Below, one piece after another: positions 7,310 to 15,082 of a stretch of 27,687 nt of DNA. The notes beneath the pieces are model-generated. The model was not told the origin of the DNA, searched no databases, and saw only the letters and a list, made by a program, of their open reading frames with translations. The translations under genes and the position numbers were made by a program. Origin of the DNA: Nitrospirota bacterium (lineage in GTDB: Bacteria > Nitrospirota > Thermodesulfovibrionia > Thermodesulfovibrionales > JdFR-85). Every line of letters starts with the position of its first letter. Within the stretch, counting starts at the first letter, position 1. Where the stretch lies: the NCBI GenBank assembly GCA_013152195.1, contig JAADGU010000064.1, positions 1 to 27,687 on the forward strand, in the 5' to 3' direction.

Positions 7310-8193
7310 TCAGGAATTCACGGGTAATGCAGCAGTCTGTAAAGGAGTATATTCACAGGGGCAACTCCATCGGGTTTGTTCCGACCATGGGAGCTCTCCA
7401 TGAGGGCCACCTGAGCCTTGTTCGGAGATGCAGGGAGGAAAACGATATCTCGGTGGTGAGTATATTTGTTAACCCCATGCAGTTCGGAGCATCCGAGGAC
7501 TTCAGCCGCTATCCCCGTGATGTGGAAGATGACATGGCAGAATTAAGGAAGGCTGGGGTTGACATCCTTTTCATGCCCGTGGCTGAAAACATCTATCCCG
7601 AGGGTTTTGCCACATATGTCAATGTTGAGCACCTCTCTGACAGGCTCTGCGGACATTTCAGGCCGGGTCACTTCAGGGGTGTGGCAACAGTTGTAACAAA
7701 GCTGCTGAATATTGCAAGGCCGACAAGGGCCTACTTCGGCCAGAAGGATTTTCAGCAATTCCTGATTATAAAGCAGTTGGTTAGAGACCTTGATATTGAC
7801 ACTGAAACGGTTATGTGCCCTACAGTAAGGGAAGCGGATGGCCTTGCAATGAGCTCACGAAACCAATATCTTTCACCTGAAGAGAGGAATGCTGCAACTG
7901 TTATTTACAGGACCCTATGCGAGGCAAAAGAGATGGTGATCTCCGGAAAGCTCACGCCTGTTGAGGTCAAATCCCTTATGGAAAAGACTCTATCGGCAGT
8001 GCCCCTTGTGGAGGAAGTTCAGTATGCCTCTGCTTTTGACCCCGAAACACTTGAAGATATAACATCCCTGAATGTTACTATATACAGGAAAAAGAATATC
8101 CTGCTGGCAATAGCAGTCAGGATAGGCAAGGCAAGACTGATTGACAATGAACTGGTTGAAATAGCCGGAATAAAAGGGGGTAACGAGAGGTAA
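7300..8193 (+). CDS. panC: Pantothenate synthetase (pantoate-beta-alanine ligase)
   Basis: PanC joins pantoate and beta-alanine with ATP to make pantothenate, the precursor of coenzyme A. Nucleotidyltransferase signatures are present: PTMGALHEGHLSL (about residues 28-40, the HIGH-type motif), FVNPMQF, YFGQKDFQQ, and MSSRNQYL (the KMSKS-type position). The length of 297 residues is slightly above the usual 280-285. The start is TTG at 7300: a GAGGAGG ribosome site at 7286-7292 is seven bases away, and the resulting MEVIRNS N-terminus matches family length. A later ATG (7327) would remove the first strand. It overlaps the end of ispG, so both likely share one transcript. Confidence 0.97.
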   Translation: MEVIRNSRVMQQSVKEYIHRGNSIGFVPTMGALHEGHLSLVRRCREENDISVVSIFVNPMQFGASEDFSRYPRDVEDDMAELRKAGVDILFMPVAENIYPEGFATYVNVEHLSDRLCGHFRPGHFRGVATVVTKLLNIARPTRAYFGQKDFQQFLIIKQLVRDLDIDTETVMCPTVREADGLAMSSRNQYLSPEERNAATVIYRTLCEAKEMVISGKLTPVEVKSLMEKTLSAVPLVEEVQYASAFDPETLEDITSLNVTIYRKKNILLAIAVRIGKARLIDNELVEIAGIKGGNER

Positions 8194-8222
8194 CGGTTGA
8201 GACCTGACCTCAATAATAATAT

Positions 8223-8561
8223 ATGCTACAGAGAATATTTATACAGATACTGGATAATCCTTTCGAGGATGTACTCTTCAGCGATTCATCGATTGATGAG
8301 GCGGTTAATAATCAGGCCATTGCCGAGGAACTTCAGAACTCACTGGATTTTCATTACCCAAGCATGGTCCATGTTGAATACATTGACCTCTTCCTTGAGG
8401 ATGAGGGCAGGTTTATTGAAATACGCGAGATGCTGAGTCACGGGCTTATAACCCTCCCTGTAATCCTTATAAACGGGAGCCCCTTCCTGCATGGGGGGAT
8501 ATCTCATGGCGTCATAATGGATGAGATAGGAAAGCTTCTCTCGTCCGGTCCGGTTCATTAA
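8223..8561 (+). CDS. Small thioredoxin-fold-like protein lacking the CxxC motif
   Basis: The 112-residue soluble protein ends with LPVILINGSPFLHGGIS (about residues 78-94), which resembles the strand, cis-Pro and hairpin part of thioredoxin-fold proteins, especially the YuzD/DUF1462 kind, as does the preceding FHYPSMVHVEYIDL. The N-terminal strand where such proteins carry CxxC has no cysteine at all, and the whole protein is cysteine-free, so it cannot do dithiol redox chemistry alone. The start is the first ATG after an in-frame TAA at 8217; no ribosome site is visible. It lies 29 bases after panC on the same strand and converges with the atp genes. The family assignment is my reading of the pattern and is uncertain. 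Confidence 0.6.
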   Translation: MLQRIFIQILDNPFEDVLFSDSSIDEAVNNQAIAEELQNSLDFHYPSMVHVEYIDLFLEDEGRFIEIREMLSHGLITLPVILINGSPFLHGGISHGVIMDEIGKLLSSGPVH

Positions 8562-8581
8562 AAGACCGGGACATATACTTC

Positions 8582-8896
8582 TCAGCGTTTTTCGTAGAAG
8601 AGAAACCTCCACACAGAATATATACCCAGGGCAAGCCCAAGGAGCATAAGTGTTATTGTCCAGGATATACTGCCTGTTTCAGCAAACCTGCGATCAAGAT
8701 ACTTACCCAGAAAGGTTCCGGCCACAGCAGGAAGGGCGATCATCCAGCCGACCACCCCCAGGGCTGCAACTGATTGCCAGAATATACCCTTTCCCCTGAA
8801 CCTTTTCAGGAGCCATGAACGTTCCTCAACCCTGGAGAGAAACCTGGCCTCCTCCCTGGTGCTCTCCCGCCCTTCCCTGTCATGCTTCTCTTTCAA
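8582..8896 (-). CDS. atpQ: AtpQ/AtpI-like membrane protein of N-type ATPase
   Basis: The 104-residue protein has a charged N-terminal third, then two membrane helices (about residues 43-66 and 77-97) with LPAVAGTFLGKYLDRR between them. This is the pattern of the small AtpI-like protein, called AtpQ in N-ATPase operons, thought to help assemble or position the membrane sector. It is the third gene after atpD and atpC, exactly where atpQ stands in the known N-ATPase order D-C-Q-R-B-E-F-A-G. The start is TTG, overlapping the end of atpC by 17 bases, with AGAGGA about ten bases upstream. The next genes of that order are absent; a convergent gene ends 21 bases beyond the stop. Confidence 0.8.
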   Translation of the reverse strand: MKEKHDREGRESTREEARFLSRVEERSWLLKRFRGKGIFWQSVAALGVVGWMIALPAVAGTFLGKYLDRRFAETGSISWTITLMLLGLALGIYSVWRFLFYEKR

Positions 8897-9275
8897 TATC
8901 CGCTATCCTCTTCAGGAATGACTGCTGCATCTGCTTCAATGACCTGTACAGGGTTTTTTCCCGTTCTGTAAGTGAAATAAATCTCTCGTTGATTATTGAG
9001 GTTAATGTGTCAAGGGAATCACCTGATACGGCAGTCCTTGTGCTGAGGGTTGCGACATTAGATGAAAACCTGAATATCCCCCCGTTTACAGCAATATATC
9101 CCTCCTTCTCCCCAATCCTGTAAATTACGATCGATGGAGTAAGGAATGTAATGAATTCTGTATGGTTTGGCAGTATGCCAAAGCTTCCGGTTGAGTCCTC
9201 AGCCCTCAGGAAACCGACCTCCGCGTCAAGCACAATGCTCATGGGTGTAATCACCCTGAACCGGAAGGTCTTCAC
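8880..9275 (-). CDS. atpC: F1 ATP synthase epsilon subunit (N-ATPase type)
   Basis: Epsilon is the central-stalk subunit that couples rotation to, and can inhibit, the catalytic head. The 131 residues show an N-terminal beta sandwich with FRVITPMSIVLDAEV, the conserved GSFGILPNHTEF (about residues 31-42), GYIAVNGGIFRF, then a C-terminal helical pair (about 88-131). Length and motifs are normal, so the gene looks intact. It starts with GTG, and the GTGA overlaps the stop of atpD by three bases, indicating tight translational coupling. Its own end overlaps the following atpQ-like gene. Confidence 0.93.
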   Translation of the reverse strand: MKTFRFRVITPMSIVLDAEVGFLRAEDSTGSFGILPNHTEFITFLTPSIVIYRIGEKEGYIAVNGGIFRFSSNVATLSTRTAVSGDSLDTLTSIINERFISLTEREKTLYRSLKQMQQSFLKRIADIEREA

Positions 9276-10633
9276 CTTGAAACCTCTTCAATCCCGCCTA
9301 TCATGTAAAAGGCCTGTTCATCAACATCATCATATGTCCCTGAAAGTATCTCCTTACAGCCCCTTATCGTGTCCCGCAACGCTACATGTCTCCCTTTTCT
9401 TCCGGTAAAAGACTCCGTAAGAAAGAAGGGCTGGGTGAGAAACTTTTCAAGCTTCCTTGCCCTCGTTACAGTCAGTCTGTCCTCCGGGGACAACTCCTCT
9501 ACTCCGAGCATTGCTATGATATCCTGCAGTTCATTATACCTTGCAAGCGTCTCCCTGACCTCTCTTGCCACATCATAGTGGCTGTAGCCTACAACATCAC
9601 GGTCGAGCATCTTTGACCTTGACAGCAGGGCATCCACTGCCGGATATATGCCCTTTGCCGCTATATCCCTTGATAATATTACCGTTGTGTCCAGGTGCGG
9701 CATTACCGCGGTTACCGCGGGATCCGTGATGTCGTCAGCAGGCACATAGATTGCCTGGACAGACGTGATGGAACCTGATTCGGTAGAGGTTATACGTTCC
9801 TCAAGTTCGGAAAGCTCGGAGGAAAGGGTTGGCTGATACCCAACCCTTGAAGGCATCCTGCCAAGGAGGGTGGAGAGTTCCGAGCCCGCCTGGACAAACC
9901 TGTATATATTGTCTATCAGAAGAAGCACATCCTTCTCCTCAGTATCCCTGAAGTATTCAGCAATGCTGAGAGCCGTCAAGGCCACCCTGAACCTTATTCC
10001 GGGAACCTCGTTCATCTGCCCGATAACAAGGATTGAATTATCCAGCACCCCCATCCGCTTCATCTCCTCGTAAAGTTCATGCCCCTCTCTCACCCTCTCG
10101 CCAACCCCTGCAAAAATGGAGACACCCGAGTGTATACGGACTGCCTTGTATATGAATTCAATCAAGAGGACAGTCTTCCCAACACCTGCGCCCCCGAAAA
10201 GCCCGACCTTTCCTCCTTTGACAAACGGGGCAAGGAGGTCAATCACCTTTATACCTGTTTCGTATACCTCGGTTCTGGTAGACTGCTCGGAGAGACTGGG
10301 AGATGGCCTGTGAATCGGAAAGGAAAGCTTCGACTTAAGGGGTCCAAGGCCGTCAATAGCCGTGCCAAGCACATTGATTATCCTTCCAAGAGTTTCCCTC
10401 CCCACAGGTACGGCAAGGGGATTGAACGTCCTTTCCACCCGCATATTCCTCCTGATCCCGAATGTTGCACAAAGGGCTATGCATCTTGCCGTTGATGAGC
10501 TTAAATGTCTGTGAACCTCGAGTATTAATCTGCTGTCTCCCTCAACAAGGAGTGCCTCATTAATTGCGGGCAGGTTATTGCCCGGGAAGTCAACATCAAC
10601 AGTGCTTCCTTGTACAGATGCTATAATTCCCAT
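9272..10633 (-). CDS. atpD: F1 ATP synthase beta subunit, N-ATPase type
   Basis: This is the catalytic beta subunit. The 453 residues carry the P-loop GGAGVGKT (about 147-154), the catalytic Glu and Arg of GVGERVREG (Glu179, Arg180), the LLLIDNIYRFVQAGSE Walker B region, and EELSPEDR in place of the usual DELSEED. The wording GHELYEEM, the C-terminal EKFLTQPFFLTESFTG and the closing MIGGIEEV suggest the N-ATPase branch rather than the housekeeping F-ATPase; atpC and atpQ following in that order support this. All catalytic residues are intact. No Shine-Dalgarno sequence precedes the ATG; a promoter-like pair lies just upstream. The alpha, gamma and membrane subunits are missing locally. Confidence 0.93.
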   Translation of the reverse strand: MGIIASVQGSTVDVDFPGNNLPAINEALLVEGDSRLILEVHRHLSSSTARCIALCATFGIRRNMRVERTFNPLAVPVGRETLGRIINVLGTAIDGLGPLKSKLSFPIHRPSPSLSEQSTRTEVYETGIKVIDLLAPFVKGGKVGLFGGAGVGKTVLLIEFIYKAVRIHSGVSIFAGVGERVREGHELYEEMKRMGVLDNSILVIGQMNEVPGIRFRVALTALSIAEYFRDTEEKDVLLLIDNIYRFVQAGSELSTLLGRMPSRVGYQPTLSSELSELEERITSTESGSITSVQAIYVPADDITDPAVTAVMPHLDTTVILSRDIAAKGIYPAVDALLSRSKMLDRDVVGYSHYDVAREVRETLARYNELQDIIAMLGVEELSPEDRLTVTRARKLEKFLTQPFFLTESFTGRKGRHVALRDTIRGCKEILSGTYDDVDEQAFYMIGGIEEVSR

Positions 10634-10639
10634 ACTTTA

Positions 10640-10668
10640 ATGATACTATCAGTGTGTATAATTTGCAA
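10640..10668 (-). promoter_or_regulatory. Candidate promoter of atpD
   Basis: On the minus strand, TTGCAA (10668-10663) and TATCAT (10645-10640) are spaced by 17 bases, and the -10 box ends six bases before the atpD ATG. The predicted transcript would be leaderless or nearly so. On the plus strand, TATAAT (10657-10662) overlaps it and could serve pilB, but has no good -35. Confidence 0.45.
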
Positions 10669-10744
10669 TTTTACCGCTCTGTATCCGGTCTGTATTATGT
10701 GCCCCCCCTTCCATTTTATTTGAAATTATGTTATTTTATTTCTA

Positions 10745-12563
10745 ATGGCTGCAAAGATTGGACAACTTTTACTTGCTGCTAACTTAGTAACAGACAGAGG
10801 ACCAGTTACAGGAGGCCCTTAATTTACAGAAAAAAGAGGGGGGCAGACTTGGGTCAAAACTCGTAAAACTAGGCTATCTTACTACGGAGCAGCTTGTCTC
10901 TTTTCTGAGTAAACAGTTTGGCGTACCATCAATAAATCTTTCAGATTATACAATAGCCCCATCTGTACTAAAACTCATCCCGGCAGAGATGGCAAAGAAG
11001 TACCTGATAATACCTGTTGCAAGGGTAGGCGCCACACTGACTGTGGCCATGGCAGACCCCTCTAACATATTTGCCATAGATGACATGAAATTCATGACCG
11101 GATACAATGTTGAAGTGGTGGTTGCAACGGAGGAATCCATTATAGAGGCAATATCAAAGTACTATGCTGGCAAGGGAAGCGGTCTCATAAAGAGCAGGGC
11201 ATCGGCATCTTCATCAATGCTTCAGTCTCAGGACCTTTCATTAACAGATATCGACCTGGATGAAGAAGATGAGGACATTGCGTCGGAGGAGTCGCCTACA
11301 TTAGATGTGGAAGAGTTCGACAAGATTGTCGGCAGTGCCCTGGACACCATTGAGGCTGTTGACGAGAGGGAAGACGATGAAGTCGTAAGGGAAGTTGAAG
11401 CCCCAATCGTCAAGCTTGTTAACGGCATCTTCGTTAATGCCATAAAGGCAGGCGCAAGTGACATCCATATTGAACCCTACGAGAAGGCTTTGAGGGTGAG
11501 ATACAGGATTGACGGTGTCTTGTATTCCGTTATGAACCTCCCGGTAAAGATAAAGAATGCCCTGACCTCAAGGGTTAAGATCATGTCAAAACTTGATATT
11601 GCAGAGAGACGGCTGCCACAGGATGGCCGCATTAAATTAAAGCTGGGCAAGAAGAAGGAGATAGACTTCCGTGTCTCTACCCTGCCCTGCCTCTTTGGCG
11701 AGAAGACAGTCCTGAGGATACTCGACAAGTCAAACCTCCAGGTTGACATGACCAAACTCGGGTTCGAGAAGGAGCAGTTAAAGGACTTCATGGAGGCCAT
11801 TGAAAAACCTTACGGCATGGTACTTGTTACAGGTCCTACGGGTAGCGGCAAGACAACAAGCCTCTATTCAGCAATTAACCATCTCAATAAGCCCGGTGAT
11901 AATATAATGACAGCCGAAGACCCGGTTGAATATAATTTTCACGGCATAAATCAGGTGCAGATAAAAGAGGATATAGGCCTGACCTTTGCATCTGCCCTGA
12001 GGTCGTTCCTGAGGCAGGACCCTGATATTATAATGGTGGGAGAGATTCGTGACTTTGAGACTGCCGAGATATCCGTCAAGGCGGCACTGACAGGTCACCT
12101 TGTTCTGAGCACCCTGCATACAAATGACGCACCAAGCACTATAACGAGACTTCTGAATATGGGGATCGAGCCCTTTCTGGTATCCTCATCAGTAATACTC
12201 ATGCTCGCCCAGAGGCTCGCAAGAAAGATATGTACGCAATGCAAGGTTGAAGAGAAACATTCCGAGTCGGCACTGTTAAAACTCGGCTTCAGTGAAGAGG
12301 AAATAAAGGATCTCAAGGTTTTTAAGGGTAGCGGGTGTCCTGAGTGTAACAACTCGGGCTATAAGGGACGGGTGGCACTCTATGAAGTAATGCCTGTCAA
12401 GGACGAAATAAAAGAACTGATACTGGAGGGCGCCTCCGCACAGGAACTCAAGAAACTTGCCATAAGGCTTGGAATGAATACACTCAGGAGAAGTGGGTTA
12501 AACAAGATAAAAGCCGGAGTTACAAGTATTGAAGAGGTGTTGAGGGTCACCTTTGGTGATTAG
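10745..12563 (+). pseudogene. pilB: Type IV pilus assembly ATPase PilB, frameshifted near the N-terminus
   Basis: PilB is the hexameric ATPase that powers pilus extension. Translation from ATG 10745 gives MAAKIGQLLLAANLVT, the normal start of the N-terminal MshEN domain, but reaches a stop after 26 codons. The rest of the domain (DQLQEALNLQKKEGG onward) continues in another frame without a break to 12563. Removing one unit of the tandem ACAG pair at 10790-10797 restores VTEDQLQEAL. The remainder is well preserved: Walker A GPTGSGKT, IMVGEIRD Walker B, and a zinc site with CTQC and CPEC. The uninterrupted part starts at ATG 10989 and would lack about 80 residues. This may be a true lesion, a reversible slip or a sequence error. 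pilT follows after 61 bases. Confidence 0.85.
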
Positions 12564-12624
12564 ATATGGAAAAGTTCCAGAATAACAAGAAACTAAATAT
12601 GCAGGAATAAGGAGAGGATTCAGT

Positions 12625-13731
12625 ATGGCTACACTTTACGATTTTTTGAAGACCTTGATTGAGCAGGGAGCATCAGACCTGCATATTACTACAGGCAGCC
12701 CTCCAAGGTTAAGAATTGACGGAAAACTCGCCCCCATTGATCACCCGCCTTTGACCCCTGCCGAGACAAAGACACTTTGCTATAGTGTCCTGACAGATGC
12801 CCAGAAACACAGGTTTGAGGAACATAATGAGCTGGACCTCTCTTTTGGAGTCAAGGGGGTTAGCAGGTTCAGGGCAAATATATTTATGCAGAGAGGCGCA
12901 GTAGCAGGGGCATTCAGGACCATTCCCTTTAATATAAAGACTTTTCAGGATCTCGGATTGCCCGAGGTGATCAATGAGCTGGTCAAGAAGACCTCCGGGC
13001 TTATTCTTGTCACCGGCCCCACGGGTTCAGGCAAGACCACAACCCTTGCCGCCATGATAGACAGGATAAACTCGGAAAGACATGAGCATATAATAACAAT
13101 TGAAGACCCGATCGAATATCTGCACCCCCATAAGAGCTGTCTGGTTAATCAGAGGGAGGTAACGTCGGACACTGCAACCTTCCATGACGCCCTCCGGTAT
13201 ATCCTGAGGCAGGATCCTGACGTTGTGCTCATTGGAGAGATGAGGGACCTTGAAACCATTTCATCAGCGCTCAGGGTTGCTGAAACAGGACATATGACAC
13301 TTGCCACACTTCATACCAACTCTGCGGCACAGACAATAAACCGTATCATTGATGTCTTCCCCCCCCATCAGCAGGACCAGGTGAGGGTGCAGCTCTCTTT
13401 TGTGCTTGAGGGTATTGTAGCGCAGCAGCTCATCCCCAGAAAAGACGGCCGGGGCAGGGCACTTGCTGTAGAGATACTGGTTCCGACCCCGGCTATCAGA
13501 AACCTGATAAGGGAGGATAAGGTTCACCAGGTATACTCAATGATGCAGACCGGGCAGTCAAAATTCGGGATGCAGACAATGAATCAATCGTTATATGAGC
13601 TTTATACAAAAGGGCATATAAGTTACGAGGATGCACTTACACGTTCTGCAGTACCGGACGAACTCATCACCATGATGCAGAAAGGCGGCTATACGCCGCA
13701 GGAAAAATATATGGCAGGAAAAAAACGATAA
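12625..13731 (+). CDS. pilT: Type IV pilus retraction ATPase PilT
   Basis: PilT disassembles the pilus and drives retraction and twitching. The 368-residue protein has the short N-terminal domain with SDLHITTGSPPRLRIDG (about residues 17-33), Walker A GPTGSGKT (131-138), an Asp box with ITIEDPIEYLH, Walker B VVLIGEMRD, His box ETGHMTLATLHTN, and the PilT-specific C-terminal AIRNLIRE motif needed for retraction. A good ribosome site (AAGGAGAGG) lies before the ATG. It stands between pilB and pilC on the same strand, in the arrangement known from Geobacter and relatives. All motifs are intact. Confidence 0.97.
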   Translation: MATLYDFLKTLIEQGASDLHITTGSPPRLRIDGKLAPIDHPPLTPAETKTLCYSVLTDAQKHRFEEHNELDLSFGVKGVSRFRANIFMQRGAVAGAFRTIPFNIKTFQDLGLPEVINELVKKTSGLILVTGPTGSGKTTTLAAMIDRINSERHEHIITIEDPIEYLHPHKSCLVNQREVTSDTATFHDALRYILRQDPDVVLIGEMRDLETISSALRVAETGHMTLATLHTNSAAQTINRIIDVFPPHQQDQVRVQLSFVLEGIVAQQLIPRKDGRGRALAVEILVPTPAIRNLIREDKVHQVYSMMQTGQSKFGMQTMNQSLYELYTKGHISYEDALTRSAVPDELITMMQKGGYTPQEKYMAGKKR

Positions 13732-13792
13732 ATAAGGAGGAGAACTGCTTTGTTTATCACATATAATCCTTGTTTGATTAAGGAGGAGTACG

Positions 13793-15001
13793 GTGGCTAC
13801 AGTTTTTCAATGGTCAGGCAAAAACCCTAAGGGAATAATTGAGTCAGGTGAGATGGTGGCCTCTTCAAAGGAAGAGGTAATCTCTAAGCTCAGGAACAAA
13901 AATCTCATTCCAACTGCTGTTGCTGAAAAGAAAAAGACAAGAGGTCTGAGTTTTGGGATGCGTGGCGTAAAGGATAAGGACTTGGTTATATTCACAAGGC
14001 AGTTTGCCACCATGATTGATGCAGGTCTGCCACTTGTACAGGCCCTTGAGATACTTTCAACCCAGGTAGAAAACAAGACACTCGCAAGGACTATCGCCCA
14101 GGTAAAGGTGGATGTTGAGGCGGGCTCTACCTATGCCGATGCCCTCAGGAAGCATCCCCGTGTATTCAGCGAACTCTATGTCAATATGGTTGCAGCTGGT
14201 GAGTCAGGCGGTATAATGGATACAATCCTCAACAGACTTGCTGCCTATATTGAAAAGGCCATGAAACTGAAGAAGCAGGTAAAGGGTGCAATGATATATC
14301 CTGCGGTCGTTACGGCAATTGCAGTGCTTGTTATAGCGGTCATTATGATTTATGTTGTTCCCACCTTCACCCAGATGTTTGCACAGTTAGGGGGAACACT
14401 TCCGCTCCCTACAAGGATTGTTGTTGCAATGAGTGATTTCCTGAGCGGGATAGGCGGAATTATTGTGTTGGGTGTTATTATTGCCCTTGCTATCTTCATT
14501 GTCCAGATAAGGAGAACGGAAAAGGGTAAATACATTACCGACAAGATACTTCTGCGGCTTCCGATCTTTGGAGTTCTCCTGCAGAAAACAGCTATTGCAA
14601 AGTTTACCAGGACACTTGGAACCCTTGTAAGCAGTGGAGTGCCTATACTTGATGGACTGGATATTACGGCCAAGACATCCGGGAACAAGGTTATTGAAAA
14701 GGCGATATACGCGGTAAGATCAGATGTGTCAGAGGGAAAAACCGTGGCTGAACCCCTCATGAAGGCGAAGGTCTTTCCCCCAATGGTAAATCACATGATT
14801 GCTGTTGGTGAATCCACTGGTGCCCTTGATTCAATGCTTAATAAAATAGCAGAGTTTTATGATGACGAGGTCGATGCTGCCGTATCTAACCTTACATCCA
14901 TGATAGAACCTCTGCTTATGGTATTTCTCGGAGGTTCAGTCGGGTTTATAGTAGTATCAATGTATCTACCGATATTTAAGCTTATCACCTTGATACAATA
15001 A
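13793..15001 (+). CDS. pilC: Type IV pilus inner-membrane platform protein PilC
   Basis: PilC is the inner-membrane platform on which the PilB and PilT motors act. The 402 residues hold two GspF/T2SSF domains (about 70-190 and 273-395) with FTRQFATMIDAGLPLVQALEIL in the first and FTRTLGTLVSSGVPILDGLD in the second, plus hydrophobic helices near 170-190, 215-235 and 375-400. The start is GTG, with AAGGAGGAG at 13780-13788. A second AGGAGGAG (13735-13742) and a TATAAT (13762-13767) lie in the same 61-base gap after pilT, so a separate promoter is possible. The protein looks complete. Confidence 0.96.
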   Translation: MATVFQWSGKNPKGIIESGEMVASSKEEVISKLRNKNLIPTAVAEKKKTRGLSFGMRGVKDKDLVIFTRQFATMIDAGLPLVQALEILSTQVENKTLARTIAQVKVDVEAGSTYADALRKHPRVFSELYVNMVAAGESGGIMDTILNRLAAYIEKAMKLKKQVKGAMIYPAVVTAIAVLVIAVIMIYVVPTFTQMFAQLGGTLPLPTRIVVAMSDFLSGIGGIIVLGVIIALAIFIVQIRRTEKGKYITDKILLRLPIFGVLLQKTAIAKFTRTLGTLVSSGVPILDGLDITAKTSGNKVIEKAIYAVRSDVSEGKTVAEPLMKAKVFPPMVNHMIAVGESTGALDSMLNKIAEFYDDEVDAAVSNLTSMIEPLLMVFLGGSVGFIVVSMYLPIFKLITLIQ

Positions 15002-15011
15002 ATAATAGCTT

Positions 15012-15041
15012 CAGCTATCAGTTTTCTTTTCCTGATAGCTG
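15012..15041 (+). other. Perfect 10-bp hairpin in the pilC-pilS gap
   Basis: CAGCTATCAG (15012-15021) and CTGATAGCTG (15032-15041) pair perfectly around a 10-base pyrimidine loop. No T-run follows on the plus strand (a run of seven G follows instead), so it is not a usual terminator. It may protect or process the pil transcript. The role is unproven. Confidence 0.5.
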
Positions 15042-15082
15042 GTGGGGGGGCTAAGTGCCTGAGAGCTGTTCCATGGGACCTG

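Noticed and set aside
8197..8436. 79-codon frame overlapping the gene at 8223
   Set aside because: It is basic and low in structure with no family pattern, while the overlapping frame has a plausible fold and longer length.
15001..15060. Terminator between pilC and pilS
   Set aside because: The perfect stem is followed by G residues, not T, on the coding strand.
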